A stretch of 64,000 nucleotides of DNA, from assembly GCF_021228795.1 (NCBI RefSeq), contig NZ_CP089309.1, positions 1,364,001 through 1,428,000 on the forward strand, given 5' to 3'. The position numbers were made by a program, and so were the translations under genes. The notes under the pieces were generated by a model. It did no database searches and was not told the DNA's origin. It worked only from the letters and a program-made list of their open reading frames with translations. The DNA is from Thiocapsa bogorovii. Its GTDB lineage: Bacteria; Pseudomonadota; Gammaproteobacteria; Chromatiales; Chromatiaceae. Positions within the stretch are counted from its first letter, which is position 1; each line of letters starts with the position of its first letter. Shown in pieces: positions 55,779 to 64,000 of this stretch.

Positions 55779-56758
55779 TGAGCGGGCATGCCTTCGGTTG
55801 CCGGGGACCGGACATCCCGAGCGGCGGGGTTCGAAGGCAGCCCGCGTCCGGAGCGCGTCGGAGCAAGACGCGCCGTTGAGGCTTGGAGGCCGCTATGGCG
55901 AACAGGCGTCAAACGGTCCTCCGGGGCAGGGCATTCAATCCGGCGAAATGCCCGCTTGTGCTTGGTGGACCCTTACGGGGACGCGCAGACCGGCCGGATA
56001 TCCGCGCAAGGAAGGCTTGAAGAAATTGGCAGAACAACGCGCCGAGAGAAGAGTGTTGCCACGATTGTCGTAACCCGTGTCGCTGTCGATTACGATGACG
56101 ACAACGGTTGGGTGCGGTGCTTGTTTCCGGCACGGTGCTCCGGGGTTATCTGGGGGAGCGCCCAAAGGACAGTAGACGCGACCACCACCGGGCGCGGACC
56201 GGGCTTCTCGGCGACCGCAAGACCCGGAGGGAGGCCGGACCCGTCGGAGGACTCGCGGCGCGCCGGCGTGGCGCATCGACGGACGTGCTGCACTCCAACG
56301 CACGCCTGACAACTCCATCGAAATCGAACGCATAGGTCGTTGCAGGTGTCGCCGGGGAATCCATCTCCGGCGTGCGGATCTCGGAGCGCTCCGGATCCGG
56401 CTTCGGCGCATGATGGCGGCCTTCGGGTATCACCACGGGCATCATCGTTAACGGCTCCCTCTCGGAATCGTCTATCGGGGTATTGTCTGTGGGCTCCGAA
56501 CCCGACACGAGCTGACTCATGGGTTTGGACTCCGGTTCCTTCGCGACCGACGGCGTGGAGAATTGGGCTTCGACGGTCATACAAGTGTACGGCCGTTAGA
56601 TGACCAAGATAGGTCATCATGGCCGATGAATCTGTGACATATGCACACCTGCTCGGAAGCCGCGCTCGACGACCCGACCGAAGAGCAGCCGAACCGACAC
56701 CCCGGACCGCCTTGTGTTAGCGTGCCGGGCATCAAATCACCATCCTGGAACCTTAAAG
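55779..56758. other. 980-bp gap; one doubtful minus-strand frame (56146-56580)
   Basis: Only one frame here has a non-shadow look: minus strand 56146-56580, 144 residues. Its first half is Ser/Pro/Glu-rich (SVAKEPESKPMSQLVSGSEP, EREPLTMMPVVIPEGRHHAP) and the tail is Arg-rich. It has no Shine-Dalgarno and no family match. Otherwise nothing is recognised. Confidence 0.3.
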
Positions 56759-57592
56759 ATGCAACACCTGACACCACAAGGCCAACAGATCGTCGACGAT
56801 ATCGCCCGGCGGCACGGATTCAGCCAAGATGCCGTAACGCACATGCTGGTCGCCGTGCTCAATGGCAATGGCGGCATGGCCCAATTCAGTCACCCGGAAT
56901 TCGGCGGCGCGGGCCAGTGGATGCAAGGCGGCATGCTGATGCTCGGCGACATGTTCAACTCTTCCCTTAAGGGTCGGGTCGATGCACTCTGCTACGAGCT
57001 CGCCAACCTGCTCGCGAGCCAGCCCGGTCTGCTTCAGAGCGGGAGCTTCCAGTCACAGAGCCAAGGCGGAGGATCCTTTCAGAACCAAACCAGCGGCGGC
57101 TCGCGCGGTCAATCCGATCTTTTCGTGCCGGACCCGGCCGATCACTGGTGGCCGCAAGCGCTCGGCGTACCGAGCGCGACCGGGAGCCAGAACAACGTCA
57201 AGTACGCCTATTTCGCCAACGCACGGCGTCTGGCCGTCAACACCGGCGGTGATGTCTGGGTGTACGATACACTGGACCATCAGATCGGCGGCTTCTCCCA
57301 GCAACAAGGCACGGGCGGCTCCATCAGCTTCGGCAGCCAATACGGCACCATCGATCTCGGACGCCTTCCCGTCGTCTCGCGCAACGGCCAACCCGTGGAG
57401 ACGCCCCTGCCGGCCTCGGCGTCGGATCATTCCGGGCAATATCGGCCCGCGCCAAGCCCGGCAGCGAGGGACGGGGCGAACGAGGGTGACATCTTCGCCG
57501 CCATCGAGCGTCTCGGCGATCTCAGGTCAAAGGGCATCCTCACGGACGATGAGTTCAATGCCAAGAAGGCCGAGCTGCTCGCACGCCTTTAA
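56759..57592 (+). CDS. SHOCT-domain protein with Gln/Gly/Ser-rich linker
   Basis: 277 residues. An N-terminal segment reads LTPQGQQIVDDIARRHGFSQ, DAVTHMLVAVLNGNGGMAQF, then a linker SGSFQSQSQGGGSFQNQTSG near 100. A central beta-rich part follows (YFANARRLAVNTGGDVWVYD). The C-terminal SHOCT motif IFAAIERLGDLRSKGILTDD, EFNAKKAELLARL is complete. SHOCT is a short oligomerisation or binding module. ATG 56759 is the start where homology-like coding begins; only a weak GGAA precedes it. No signal peptide. Function unknown; the neighbour downstream is convergent. Confidence 0.8.
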   Translation: MQHLTPQGQQIVDDIARRHGFSQDAVTHMLVAVLNGNGGMAQFSHPEFGGAGQWMQGGMLMLGDMFNSSLKGRVDALCYELANLLASQPGLLQSGSFQSQSQGGGSFQNQTSGGSRGQSDLFVPDPADHWWPQALGVPSATGSQNNVKYAYFANARRLAVNTGGDVWVYDTLDHQIGGFSQQQGTGGSISFGSQYGTIDLGRLPVVSRNGQPVETPLPASASDHSGQYRPAPSPAARDGANEGDIFAAIERLGDLRSKGILTDDEFNAKKAELLARL

Positions 57593-57658
57593 CTGAAGGC
57601 CGCAGGCTGGAGGCTGGGGGCTCAGCCTTCACCGACCCGGCCAACACCGCTCCGCCGA

Positions 57659-59098
57659 TCAAAGGTACGGCGAAAACAACCGCGCGAATCCGTCGCGCAG
57701 TTTTACCGGAATCGAGCGGCCGGCAAGGTCACCGAGCGTCAACTCCCGGCTCGCCGCGATCTTGGCGTCCACTAGCTCATGGAGCCGGCGCGACAGATCG
57801 CGATCATAGCATTCGAGGTTGTACTCGAAATTGAGCCGCAGGCTGCGTGCATCCCAATTCGCCGAGCCGAGAAACGACCAGATGTCGTCGATCAACATCA
57901 ATTTGGTGTGATCGAAGGGCGGCGGGGAGAGCAGGATGCGGCACCGCCCCTCCAGCAGCTGGTCGACTTGGGCTTGTGCGGCCCACTGCACGAGCTTCAG
58001 ATTGTTCTGCTCGGGCATCAGGATCTCGACCTCGACACCGCGCAAGGCCGTCACGTTGAGCGCGGCGATGAGGGTCTGATCGGGCAGGAAATAGGGCGTG
58101 ACGATCCGAACCCGCTCGCAGGCCGCGGTCAGCGCACCCAGGATCATGCGTCGGATCACGTCGAAATCCTCGTCGGGGCCGTCCGGCACCCCCCGCGCCA
58201 GGGTCGAACCGACGTGATCAGGCACCGGATACCAGGCATCCCCGCCCAGCCGCTCGCCAGTCGTGAAGGTCCAGTCCAGCGCGAAGGCCTCCACCAGAAA
58301 ACGCACCACCGGGCCTCGAACACGCAAATGTACGTCCTGGATCGGATGGCGCGGACAGGCTGCCGTCATGCATCCGACGCGAATATTCAGTCCGCCGGTG
58401 AAGCCGACGCGCCCGTCGGCCACCAGAATCTTGCGGTGGTTGCGCAAATTCAGGTATTGACTCTTTACCGGAAGCACGGAGGCCAGAAAGACCGCGCTCG
58501 GGATCCCGCGGCGACGCAAGACGCGCGGCATCGGCGGACGACTGTAACGCTGGCCGACACCATCGACCAAAACACGCACGGAAACCCCGCGGCGGTGCGC
58601 CCGCTCGAGCGCATCGGCAAAGAGTCCGCCGACGCTGTCGTTGTCGAAGATGTAGGTCGAGAATCCGATGGTCTCCTCGGCCTGATCGATCGCCTCCAGC
58701 ATTTGCGGATAGGCTTGGTCACCATCGATCAAAACATCGACCCGGTTACCGGCCTCCAGGGGCAAACGGGTCAGGGCGTCGCCCAGATGTCCGAGCCGGA
58801 CCAGGCGCGGATATTGGGCCTCCAAAACGCGATTCGCGCAACGCTGCCCGGCCAGCTCCGCGCGATCGCTGGCTTCCGAGGTTTGCGGACGGAGCCGATG
58901 GGCCTTGCGGGTGATGCGGTTGATCCCGAAGAGCCAGTAGAGCACGAGGCCGACCACGGGCGCCAACATGACAAGCCCCGCCCAACCGACCGTTGAAGGC
59001 ACATCGCGACGGCCGAGCAGCAGATGCGCCACGGTGGCGATCCGAGCAGCGAGCTCCAACCCCAAAAGTGCACCCATCCAGAGGGTCGGGTCATTCAT
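57659..59098 (-). CDS. cls: cardiolipin synthase (phospholipase D family)
   Basis: 479 residues. Two N-terminal membrane helices (PLDc_N: LWMGALLGLELAARIATVAH, VGWAGLVMLAPVVGLVLYWL). First HKD motif is HRKILVADGRVGFTGG, second is HTKLMLIDDIWSFLGSANWD, followed by DARSLRLNFEYNLECYD. Both active-site halves are intact. It transfers phosphatidyl between phosphatidylglycerol molecules to make cardiolipin. Lies alone on its strand; a remnant of a second cls gene is at 24408. Confidence 0.92.
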   Translation of the reverse strand: MNDPTLWMGALLGLELAARIATVAHLLLGRRDVPSTVGWAGLVMLAPVVGLVLYWLFGINRITRKAHRLRPQTSEASDRAELAGQRCANRVLEAQYPRLVRLGHLGDALTRLPLEAGNRVDVLIDGDQAYPQMLEAIDQAEETIGFSTYIFDNDSVGGLFADALERAHRRGVSVRVLVDGVGQRYSRPPMPRVLRRRGIPSAVFLASVLPVKSQYLNLRNHRKILVADGRVGFTGGLNIRVGCMTAACPRHPIQDVHLRVRGPVVRFLVEAFALDWTFTTGERLGGDAWYPVPDHVGSTLARGVPDGPDEDFDVIRRMILGALTAACERVRIVTPYFLPDQTLIAALNVTALRGVEVEILMPEQNNLKLVQWAAQAQVDQLLEGRCRILLSPPPFDHTKLMLIDDIWSFLGSANWDARSLRLNFEYNLECYDRDLSRRLHELVDAKIAASRELTLGDLAGRSIPVKLRDGFARLFSPYL

Positions 59099-59259
59099 CC
59101 GTAGGCATCAAGCAAGAGCCAGCTCCTTTCGGAGCCGCCGAAAGCGCCGAGGGATCGGCGCCGGTTCCCCGGGACAGCTTTCGATCTGCAAAAGCCGGAT
59201 TCCTGATTGACGTCCGTCACACCTGGTCCAAGCCGGCCGGTCACCGACCGCGCTCTCGC

Positions 59260-60033
59260 CTACCGGGCCGCCAAGGTCAGCTGATTCTGCTCGTCGTCGA
59301 TGGTGACACGGAATCGGCCGAGCAGGCTCATCCCCAAGAGCGCATTTCCCCCGAGACGCGTGTCGTCGATAAAGGCTGCGGAGACCCCTTCGACCCGCGT
59401 CCCCCCGAGCCACACGCCGCTCAAGGTGCCCAGCCGCGCATCCACGGTCCCGTTGGCGGTTTGCACGCTCTGCATCCGCAGATCGTTCGGGGAGATCCCG
59501 AGCGGGCCGATCAAGGAGGCCGGCAGGACCACATGATCCGAACCCGTGTCGATCAGCAACACCCGCTGGACGCGCTGGCCGTTCGGCCCCTCGATGCTTA
59601 GGTTCACGGTGTGCGAGGTTCCCTGCCGCTGTGTCGGCAAGACGATCGAGTCCCCGGGTTGGTCATCCTCGCCATCGGGCGAGGCGTCGGATGGAAAACC
59701 CGATCCTTGGTTTTCAATGATCAGCGGCGGTGCGACCACGGCAACCTTCTCGCCGAGAATGATGATTCGATCGACCCCGCCGTTCTCGGTCTGAACGAGC
59801 ACGTGGTCGAAACCATCCAGCAACAACCGAAGACGCGGCACCAGCTCGGCACCCTCGGCGCGACCCTCCATTTCCGCCGTTTGCTCGATGCCGCGCACCT
59901 CGAACCCGTGCTGGGCCATCAGCCGTTCCAGCTCCTCCTGGATATTCACCAGCGGCGCCGTGTCTGCGGTTCGAACCAGAGTGCCGCAGATCCAGCAGAG
60001 GCTGACCAGGACCCGACGAACAAGGTGCTTCAT
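59260..60033 (-). CDS. secreted retropepsin-like aspartic protease
   Basis: 257 residues with a signal-like N-terminus (LVRRVLVSLCWICGTLVRTA). The C-terminal 120 residues form a single retropepsin-type lobe: VQRVLLIDTGSDHVVLPASL with the catalytic DTG, VQTANGTVDARLGTLSGVWL, and GGNALLGMSLLGRFRVTIDD. This resembles the clan AA periplasmic aspartic proteases of proteobacteria, which act as dimers. The middle (about 110-135) is an acidic linker. Substrate unknown. It precedes cls on the same strand with a 161-base gap. Confidence 0.82.
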   Translation of the reverse strand: MKHLVRRVLVSLCWICGTLVRTADTAPLVNIQEELERLMAQHGFEVRGIEQTAEMEGRAEGAELVPRLRLLLDGFDHVLVQTENGGVDRIIILGEKVAVVAPPLIIENQGSGFPSDASPDGEDDQPGDSIVLPTQRQGTSHTVNLSIEGPNGQRVQRVLLIDTGSDHVVLPASLIGPLGISPNDLRMQSVQTANGTVDARLGTLSGVWLGGTRVEGVSAAFIDDTRLGGNALLGMSLLGRFRVTIDDEQNQLTLAAR

Positions 60034-60413
60034 GACTCCGGACTCCGGACGCGAACGGTGCGAGAGATGAACCTAAAGACTAGCAGTGCGCCGGGTCCAG
60101 AGCTACAGGCCGGATCCTCCCGACACCGAGGTCGGAGACACGGAAACGCACCCTCACAGGTCGTGCGCCACGGCAAGACCTCGAAGAAAACCGGGAAAAA
60201 CCGGATCCGTTTCATTATGATGACCGGTCTTTCGGTGGTCCTTGACGGGGCGGAGACAACAGCCCCTCACGCGTCGAGCCCGGACCGCATCATTATGAAC
60301 GAGACGTCGTCCCGCGACACGGCACGCCGAAACAACAGGTCCGATCGGCACTGCGTCAAAGGCTCGGCACCGAATCCGCTGCAAGGACCCGAACACACAG
60401 AGGACACTCAAGC
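60034..60413. other. 380-bp divergent intergenic region
   Basis: No gene. TTTCATTATGAT (60210-60221) and ATCATTATGAA (60290-60300) share the block TCATTATGA, spaced about 80 bases, a possible operator pair. It should contain promoters for the protease and the SLC13 permease. Confidence 0.4.
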
Positions 60414-62375
60414 ATGCTCGCCGCTTTTCGCGCCCTGACCAAGATCGATCTCGCCGCGGCCGTCTTCGCAGTCGTCGGGTTTTACCTCGCCGGAATCGTC
60501 CCGTCCGTGGAGATCGCTTGGGTCGTCGGATTTCTTCTCCTGACCATTTTTCTGTTCGCCTTCGAGGTGGTCACCGTCGATGTCGCCGCGATCAGCATCA
60601 TGGTCCTGCTCGGTCTGACCGGACTCTTTGCGCCCTTGATGGGACTCGAGCAGGGTTTGGTACCGGTCGAGCATCTGTTCGACGGCTTTGCGAGCAACGC
60701 CGTGATCTCCATCATCGCGGTCATGATCATCGGCGCCGGGCTCGACAAGACCGGGATCATGTCGGAGGTGGCGGGTTTCATTATGCGCATCGGTGGAAAA
60801 ACCGAGTCCCGCATTATCCCGCTGATCTCAGGAACGGTCGGAGGGATCTCGAGCTTCATGCAGAACGTCGGAGCCGCGGCACTCTTCCTGCCCGTGGTCA
60901 GCCGCATCTCGGCCCGCACGGGGTTGCCGATGTCGCGCCTTCTGATGCCGATGGGCTTCTGCGCCATCCTGGGCGGCACCATCACCATGGTCGGCTCCAG
61001 CCCGTTGATCCTGTTGAACGACCTGATCCTTACCTCGAACAAGGCGCTGCCGGCGGGCACCGCGCCGATGGAGACCTTCCAACTCTTCGACGTGACTCCG
61101 ATCGGGATCGCATTGCTCGTCGCCGGTATCCTCTATTTCGTTCTCGCCGGGCGTTTCGTCCTGCCCTCGCGCGCAAACGAGATGATCAAGGGCAGCGATA
61201 CCAGTACGTACCTCGCCGAGACCTACGGGCTGTCTTCCTTCGAGATCCGCGAAGTCAGACTCCGCCCGGGCAGCGCGCTGGTCGGCCTGAGTGTCGACGA
61301 GCTCGAGCAGACCTGGCGCGTGCGAGTCATCGCGGTCGAAAAGGGCGATGGCCTGCGCCTCGGGGCCGACGGGGTGGACCGCTCTCTCGGTATCGAGCCC
61401 GGCACCACGCTCGGCCTGCTCGGCACGGAGGAGAAGCTCGCGCGCTTTGCCGAGGATAACGCCGTTGACGTCAAAGCCGACCTCGAATTGTTCTCCGAGG
61501 CGATGTCGAACACCAAAGCGGGCATCGCAGAGATCGTCATTCCGCCCGGCTCCAGCCTGATCGGCAAGACCGCGCGCGACGTCTGGTTGCGCAAGACCTA
61601 TGGCTTGTCGCTGCTCGCCATCAATCGCGGCGGCACGCAGATCACCTTCAACACCGGCGGCGTGCGCAATACGCCGCTCCTCGCCGGCGATGCACTGGTC
61701 GTCCACACGACCTGGGCGGATCTCACACGCCTGACCAAGGACCGCAATTTCGTCGTGGTCACGACCGAGTATCCGCATGAGGAACTGCGTCCGCACAAGG
61801 TTCGCGCTGCTCTTGTCTTCTTCGTGATCACACTGGCCCTGGTGCTCTTCACCGATCTGCGCCTCTCGGTCGCATTGCTGACCGGGGCCATGGGTATGAT
61901 CCTGGCGGGCGTGCTCTCGATCGACGAGGCTTACGAAGCGGTCAGTTGGAAGACGGTCTTTCTGTTGGCCTCGCTCATTCCGCTCGGGCTCGCCGTAGAG
62001 GCCAGCGGCACCGCTGCATGGATCGCGCAGCAGACGCTCGCCGGGCTCGGGGACGTGCCCGTGTGGGTCATCCAGGCCGCGCTTGCGGTACTCGCCACCT
62101 TCTTCACGCTGGTGATGTCCAACGTCGGCGCGACAGTCTTGTTGGTGCCCCTGGCGGTCAACATGGCACTCGGTGTCGGCGCCAACCCTGCCGTGTTCGC
62201 CTTGACGGTCGCCATCGCCACGTCGAACTCCTTCTTGATTCCGACCCACCAGGTGAACGCGCTGCTGATGGGACCCGGGAATTACCATGTTGTCGATTTC
62301 ATGCGCGCCGGCGGGATCATGACGATCCTCTTTTTGGTGGTGGCGCTGACCATGCTTAATCTGGTCTTTGGCTGA
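60414..62375 (+). CDS. SLC13-family permease with two TrkA-C (RCK_C) domains
   Basis: 653 residues. Membrane halves flank a cytoplasmic middle. The N half contains SSFMQNVGAAALFLPVVSRI and ILGGTITMVGSSPLILLNDL, with the SNA-like NVG motif. The middle has two TrkA_C units (about 275-350 and 365-440: VRLRPGSALVGLSVDELEQT, IVIPPGSSLIGKTARDVWLR). The C half includes LVMSNVGATVLLVPLAVNMA and SNSFLIPTHQVNALLMGPGN. It takes up divalent anions such as sulfate, selenate or dicarboxylates with Na+; the TrkA_C pair is typical of the sulfate-type branch. The stop codon is the first three bases of a palindromic repeat. Confidence 0.88.
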   Translation: MLAAFRALTKIDLAAAVFAVVGFYLAGIVPSVEIAWVVGFLLLTIFLFAFEVVTVDVAAISIMVLLGLTGLFAPLMGLEQGLVPVEHLFDGFASNAVISIIAVMIIGAGLDKTGIMSEVAGFIMRIGGKTESRIIPLISGTVGGISSFMQNVGAAALFLPVVSRISARTGLPMSRLLMPMGFCAILGGTITMVGSSPLILLNDLILTSNKALPAGTAPMETFQLFDVTPIGIALLVAGILYFVLAGRFVLPSRANEMIKGSDTSTYLAETYGLSSFEIREVRLRPGSALVGLSVDELEQTWRVRVIAVEKGDGLRLGADGVDRSLGIEPGTTLGLLGTEEKLARFAEDNAVDVKADLELFSEAMSNTKAGIAEIVIPPGSSLIGKTARDVWLRKTYGLSLLAINRGGTQITFNTGGVRNTPLLAGDALVVHTTWADLTRLTKDRNFVVVTTEYPHEELRPHKVRAALVFFVITLALVLFTDLRLSVALLTGAMGMILAGVLSIDEAYEAVSWKTVFLLASLIPLGLAVEASGTAAWIAQQTLAGLGDVPVWVIQAALAVLATFFTLVMSNVGATVLLVPLAVNMALGVGANPAVFALTVAIATSNSFLIPTHQVNALLMGPGNYHVVDFMRAGGIMTILFLVVALTMLNLVFG

Positions 62376-62470
62376 ACCGCGTCCTCGGTGACATGCATTG
62401 TCGACGTCAAACGGGGCCTCGACCCAAACAACGAGGCCGGCGAGACGCGGTTCAGGATTTTTTTTATTCT
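62373..62470 (+). terminator. palindromic element copy d followed by a T tract
   Basis: TGAACCGCGTC (62373-62383), beginning with the permease stop codon, and GACGCGGTTCA (62444-62454), perfect arms. A T-rich run (TTTTTTTATTCTTTCTTT) follows directly. This copy therefore has the full layout of an intrinsic terminator, though with a large 60-base loop that can fold internally (GGCCTCG/CGAGGCC at 62415-62438). Confidence 0.65.
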
Positions 62471-62535
62471 TTCTTTCTAAAACAGCGTCGGCTGGGACGG
62501 GCTTGGAATCACGCGAGGGCGAGACCCGAATGAAG

Positions 62536-62563
62536 ACAGTGCATGTCGTGCGAGACGCGGTTC
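62536..62563. repeat. solo end of the palindromic element (copy h)
   Basis: ACAGTGCATGTCGTGCGAGACGCGGTT-type end in opposite orientation to the left end of copy d (ATGCATGTCACCGAGGACGCGGTT on its minus strand). It finishes eight bases before the AAA+ ATPase start, so it lies in that gene's 5' untranslated region. Confidence 0.55.
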
Positions 62564-62570
62564 TATAGGG

Positions 62571-63803
62571 ATGTCGCTGCTGCGCAAGACGCCGACCTGT
62601 CCGGTTCATGGCTGCGAGCTGGTGCTCTCCCACCACGGCAAGAAGAGCAATCTCGGGCATTACTTCATCGAGGTGATCGGGGCACCGCTCTTGTATTGCC
62701 CGCAGTGCTTGGAGAAGGGTCAAGACACATCCGTCGAGGTCGAGCCGGCGGCGTCCAACGCATTCTTGAAACGGCTGGTCCAGGCGCTCGAGGGCTCCGA
62801 ATTTCCAGGGCTCCTGAACAAGCCCAAGATCCGGGTCGATTTCAACCCGTCGAAGACGACCTTGGAGCATCCCTACACCCAAGGCGTCATGACCCATGCC
62901 GCTGCGATGGCACAACCCAGGGCTGCCGCGCAGTCTTCCGACGAGCCCGAAGAGACGCGCTTGGAGGGCATCGAGCCGGTGGAGCCACGCCACACGCTCG
63001 ATCAACTCATCCTCGATCAGGACACCTTGGAGCGCATCCGCGAGGCGACCAACGTGCTCGTCTCACAGGACCTGATCTACGTGACCTGGGGCCTGAGCTC
63101 GGTGGCCCGCACCGGGCGCAGGGTCGCGCTCAACTTCTACGGCCCGCCCGGGACCGGCAAGACCCTGGCCGCCGACGCCATCGCCGACCTGCTGGCGAAA
63201 AAGATCCTGCGCATCAGCTATGCCGAGCTCGAATCGAAATATGTCGGCGAGACACCCAAGAACATCAAGGCCGCCTTTGCAAAGGCGTCGGAGACGGGCG
63301 CCCTGCTCTTTTTCGACGAGGCCGACTCCATCCTCGGCAAGCGTCTAATCAACGTCTCCCAATCGGCCGACAACAGCATCAATGTCGCGCGCAGCACGAC
63401 CCTGATCGAACTCGACAACTTCGACGGCGCGGTCATCTTCGCCTCGAATCTGGTCGGGAATTACGACACCGCCTTCCTGCGGCGCATGCTCGCCCACGTC
63501 GAGTTCAGGCTCCCCGCCAGCGAGCAGCGCGAGAAGATCTGGCGCTGCCACATCCCGCCCCAATTGCCGGTTGCGGAGGACGTCGATTTCGAGAGTTTGG
63601 CGCTCTACTCCGAGGGTGCGGCGGGCGGCGACATCCAAAACGCTGTCCTGCTAGCGGCCTCTTACGCCTCGATGCGACAGGGGGCCGAGCAGGTGGTCAT
63701 GCTCGCCGACTTGAAACGCGCCATCGCCTTCCTCCTCGACGGCAAACGCAAGATCCTCGAGGGCGACGCCGGAACGGACACCGATCGGTTCGATTGGGGA
63801 TAG
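62571..63803 (+). CDS. AAA+ ATPase with N-terminal zinc-ribbon-like segment
   Basis: 410 residues. Residues 9-47 hold two Cys pairs (CPVHGCEL and CPQC) with a His nearby, a likely zinc ribbon. A spacer of about 90 residues follows. The single AAA+ core has Walker [17 protein letters not shown] near 190, ISYAELESKYVGETPKNIKA typical of the Vps4/Ycf46 group, Walker B ALLFFDEAD, sensor 1 VIFASNLVGNYD and an arginine-finger region FLRRMLAHVEFRLP. The C-terminal lid ends near residue 395. Substrate unknown; such ATPases remodel protein complexes. No partner gene downstream within the window. Confidence 0.82.
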   Translation: MSLLRKTPTCPVHGCELVLSHHGKKSNLGHYFIEVIGAPLLYCPQCLEKGQDTSVEVEPAASNAFLKRLVQALEGSEFPGLLNKPKIRVDFNPSKTTLEHPYTQGVMTHAAAMAQPRAAAQSSDEPEETRLEGIEPVEPRHTLDQLILDQDTLERIREATNVLVSQDLIYVTWGLSSVARTGRRVALNFYGPPGTGKTLAADAIADLLAKKILRISYAELESKYVGETPKNIKAAFAKASETGALLFFDEADSILGKRLINVSQSADNSINVARSTTLIELDNFDGAVIFASNLVGNYDTAFLRRMLAHVEFRLPASEQREKIWRCHIPPQLPVAEDVDFESLALYSEGAAGGDIQNAVLLAASYASMRQGAEQVVMLADLKRAIAFLLDGKRKILEGDAGTDTDRFDWG

Positions 63804-63833
63804 TACCTCGTTCCACCTTATTTTGCGTGCTCA

Positions 63834-63932
63834 GCGAGGCGAGAAGTGTTCAGCGGCTAGGCGCGCGAGTGAAGGAAGAGTGACCCTCTTTCAAGCTCGC
63901 GCAACAACGGCGCTGAACGCTTCTCGCCTCGC
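63834..63932. repeat. nested long inverted repeat after the AAA+ gene
   Basis: Outer arms of 22 bases (63834-63855 and 63911-63932) match at 21 positions: GCGAGGCGAGAAGTGTTCAG against CTGAACGCTTCTCGCCTCGC. Inside, GCGCGAG and CTCGCGC (63862-63868 and 63896-63902) form a second stem, with GGAAGAG/CTCTTTC inside that. It could be a terminator-like cruciform or a small mobile palindrome. Confidence 0.65.
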
Positions 63933-64000
63933 CCCTTCGGGAGCCCCCCAAAGGCGCCAGGGCAGCGTTACAGCCCTTGGAAATAGCACCGACTATTCCC

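Noticed and set aside
60828-63005. 725-codon minus-strand frame across the SLC13 and AAA+ genes
   Set aside because: It is antisense to two well-supported genes and their intergenic repeat, and shows only composition-driven His/Asp/Gln sequence.

Overview
The window is GC-rich and dense with genes typical of a gammaproteobacterium. The gene mix (HdeA/HdeD, Kup, SLC13 permeases, CoA-disulfide reductase with rhodanese, GGDEF/EAL sensor, malate synthase G, a PepSY/OmpR/sensor-kinase operon) would suit a purple sulfur bacterium of the Chromatiaceae. That lineage is an inference from general gene content; the sequence contains no rRNA or tRNA gene to settle it. No transposase, integrase, prophage or CRISPR array is visible.

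Left part (1-31 kb). The window opens with the end of a sensor kinase and its sigma-54 response regulator. Then comes a long stress/envelope region: hdeA, an FtsH-type protease, a DUF3096 peptide, a Fic protein, an EmrAB-like efflux pair, Kup, a DUF1353-S41 peptidase fusion, an MBL hydrolase, an ABC permease and HlyD adaptor, two small toxin-antitoxin-like pairs, a phosphate acetyltransferase, a CoA-disulfide reductase, a universal stress protein and hdeD. This part is strikingly decayed. From 2.4 to 27.8 kb I count eleven broken genes: MscS-like, glycogen phosphorylase, cupin, VOC, EmrA-like, CPA2 antiporter, thiopurine methyltransferase, cardiolipin synthase, SLC13, CoA-disulfide reductase, plus an FtsH with a read-through tail. 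The surviving genes look intact, so a stress-tolerance island appears to be eroding gene by gene.

Middle part (31-51 kb). An AaeXAB-like efflux operon (DUF1656, HlyD, FUSC) is followed by a proline-rich membrane protein, acetolactate synthase, a seven-bladed WD40 protein, a solitary cytosine methyltransferase with Vsr repair nuclease next to a large GGDEF/EAL sensor, malate synthase G, a PepSY-response regulator-histidine kinase operon and galE.

Right part (51-64 kb). A 1175-residue protein with a P-loop-like GGGKS motif is a candidate pyrophosphate-dependent PEP carboxykinase. It is followed by a SHOCT protein, cardiolipin synthase, a retropepsin-like aspartic protease, an SLC13/TrkA-C permease and a zinc-ribbon AAA+ ATPase.

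A recurrent feature is a family of about 82-128 bp palindromic intergenic elements with ends TRAACCGCGTC/GACGCGGTTYA. There are six pairs plus two solo ends. They sit directly on or after stop codons, three times with the stop codon inside the repeat arm. A second, unrelated repeat is a two-module leader shared by hdeA and the DUF3096 region.
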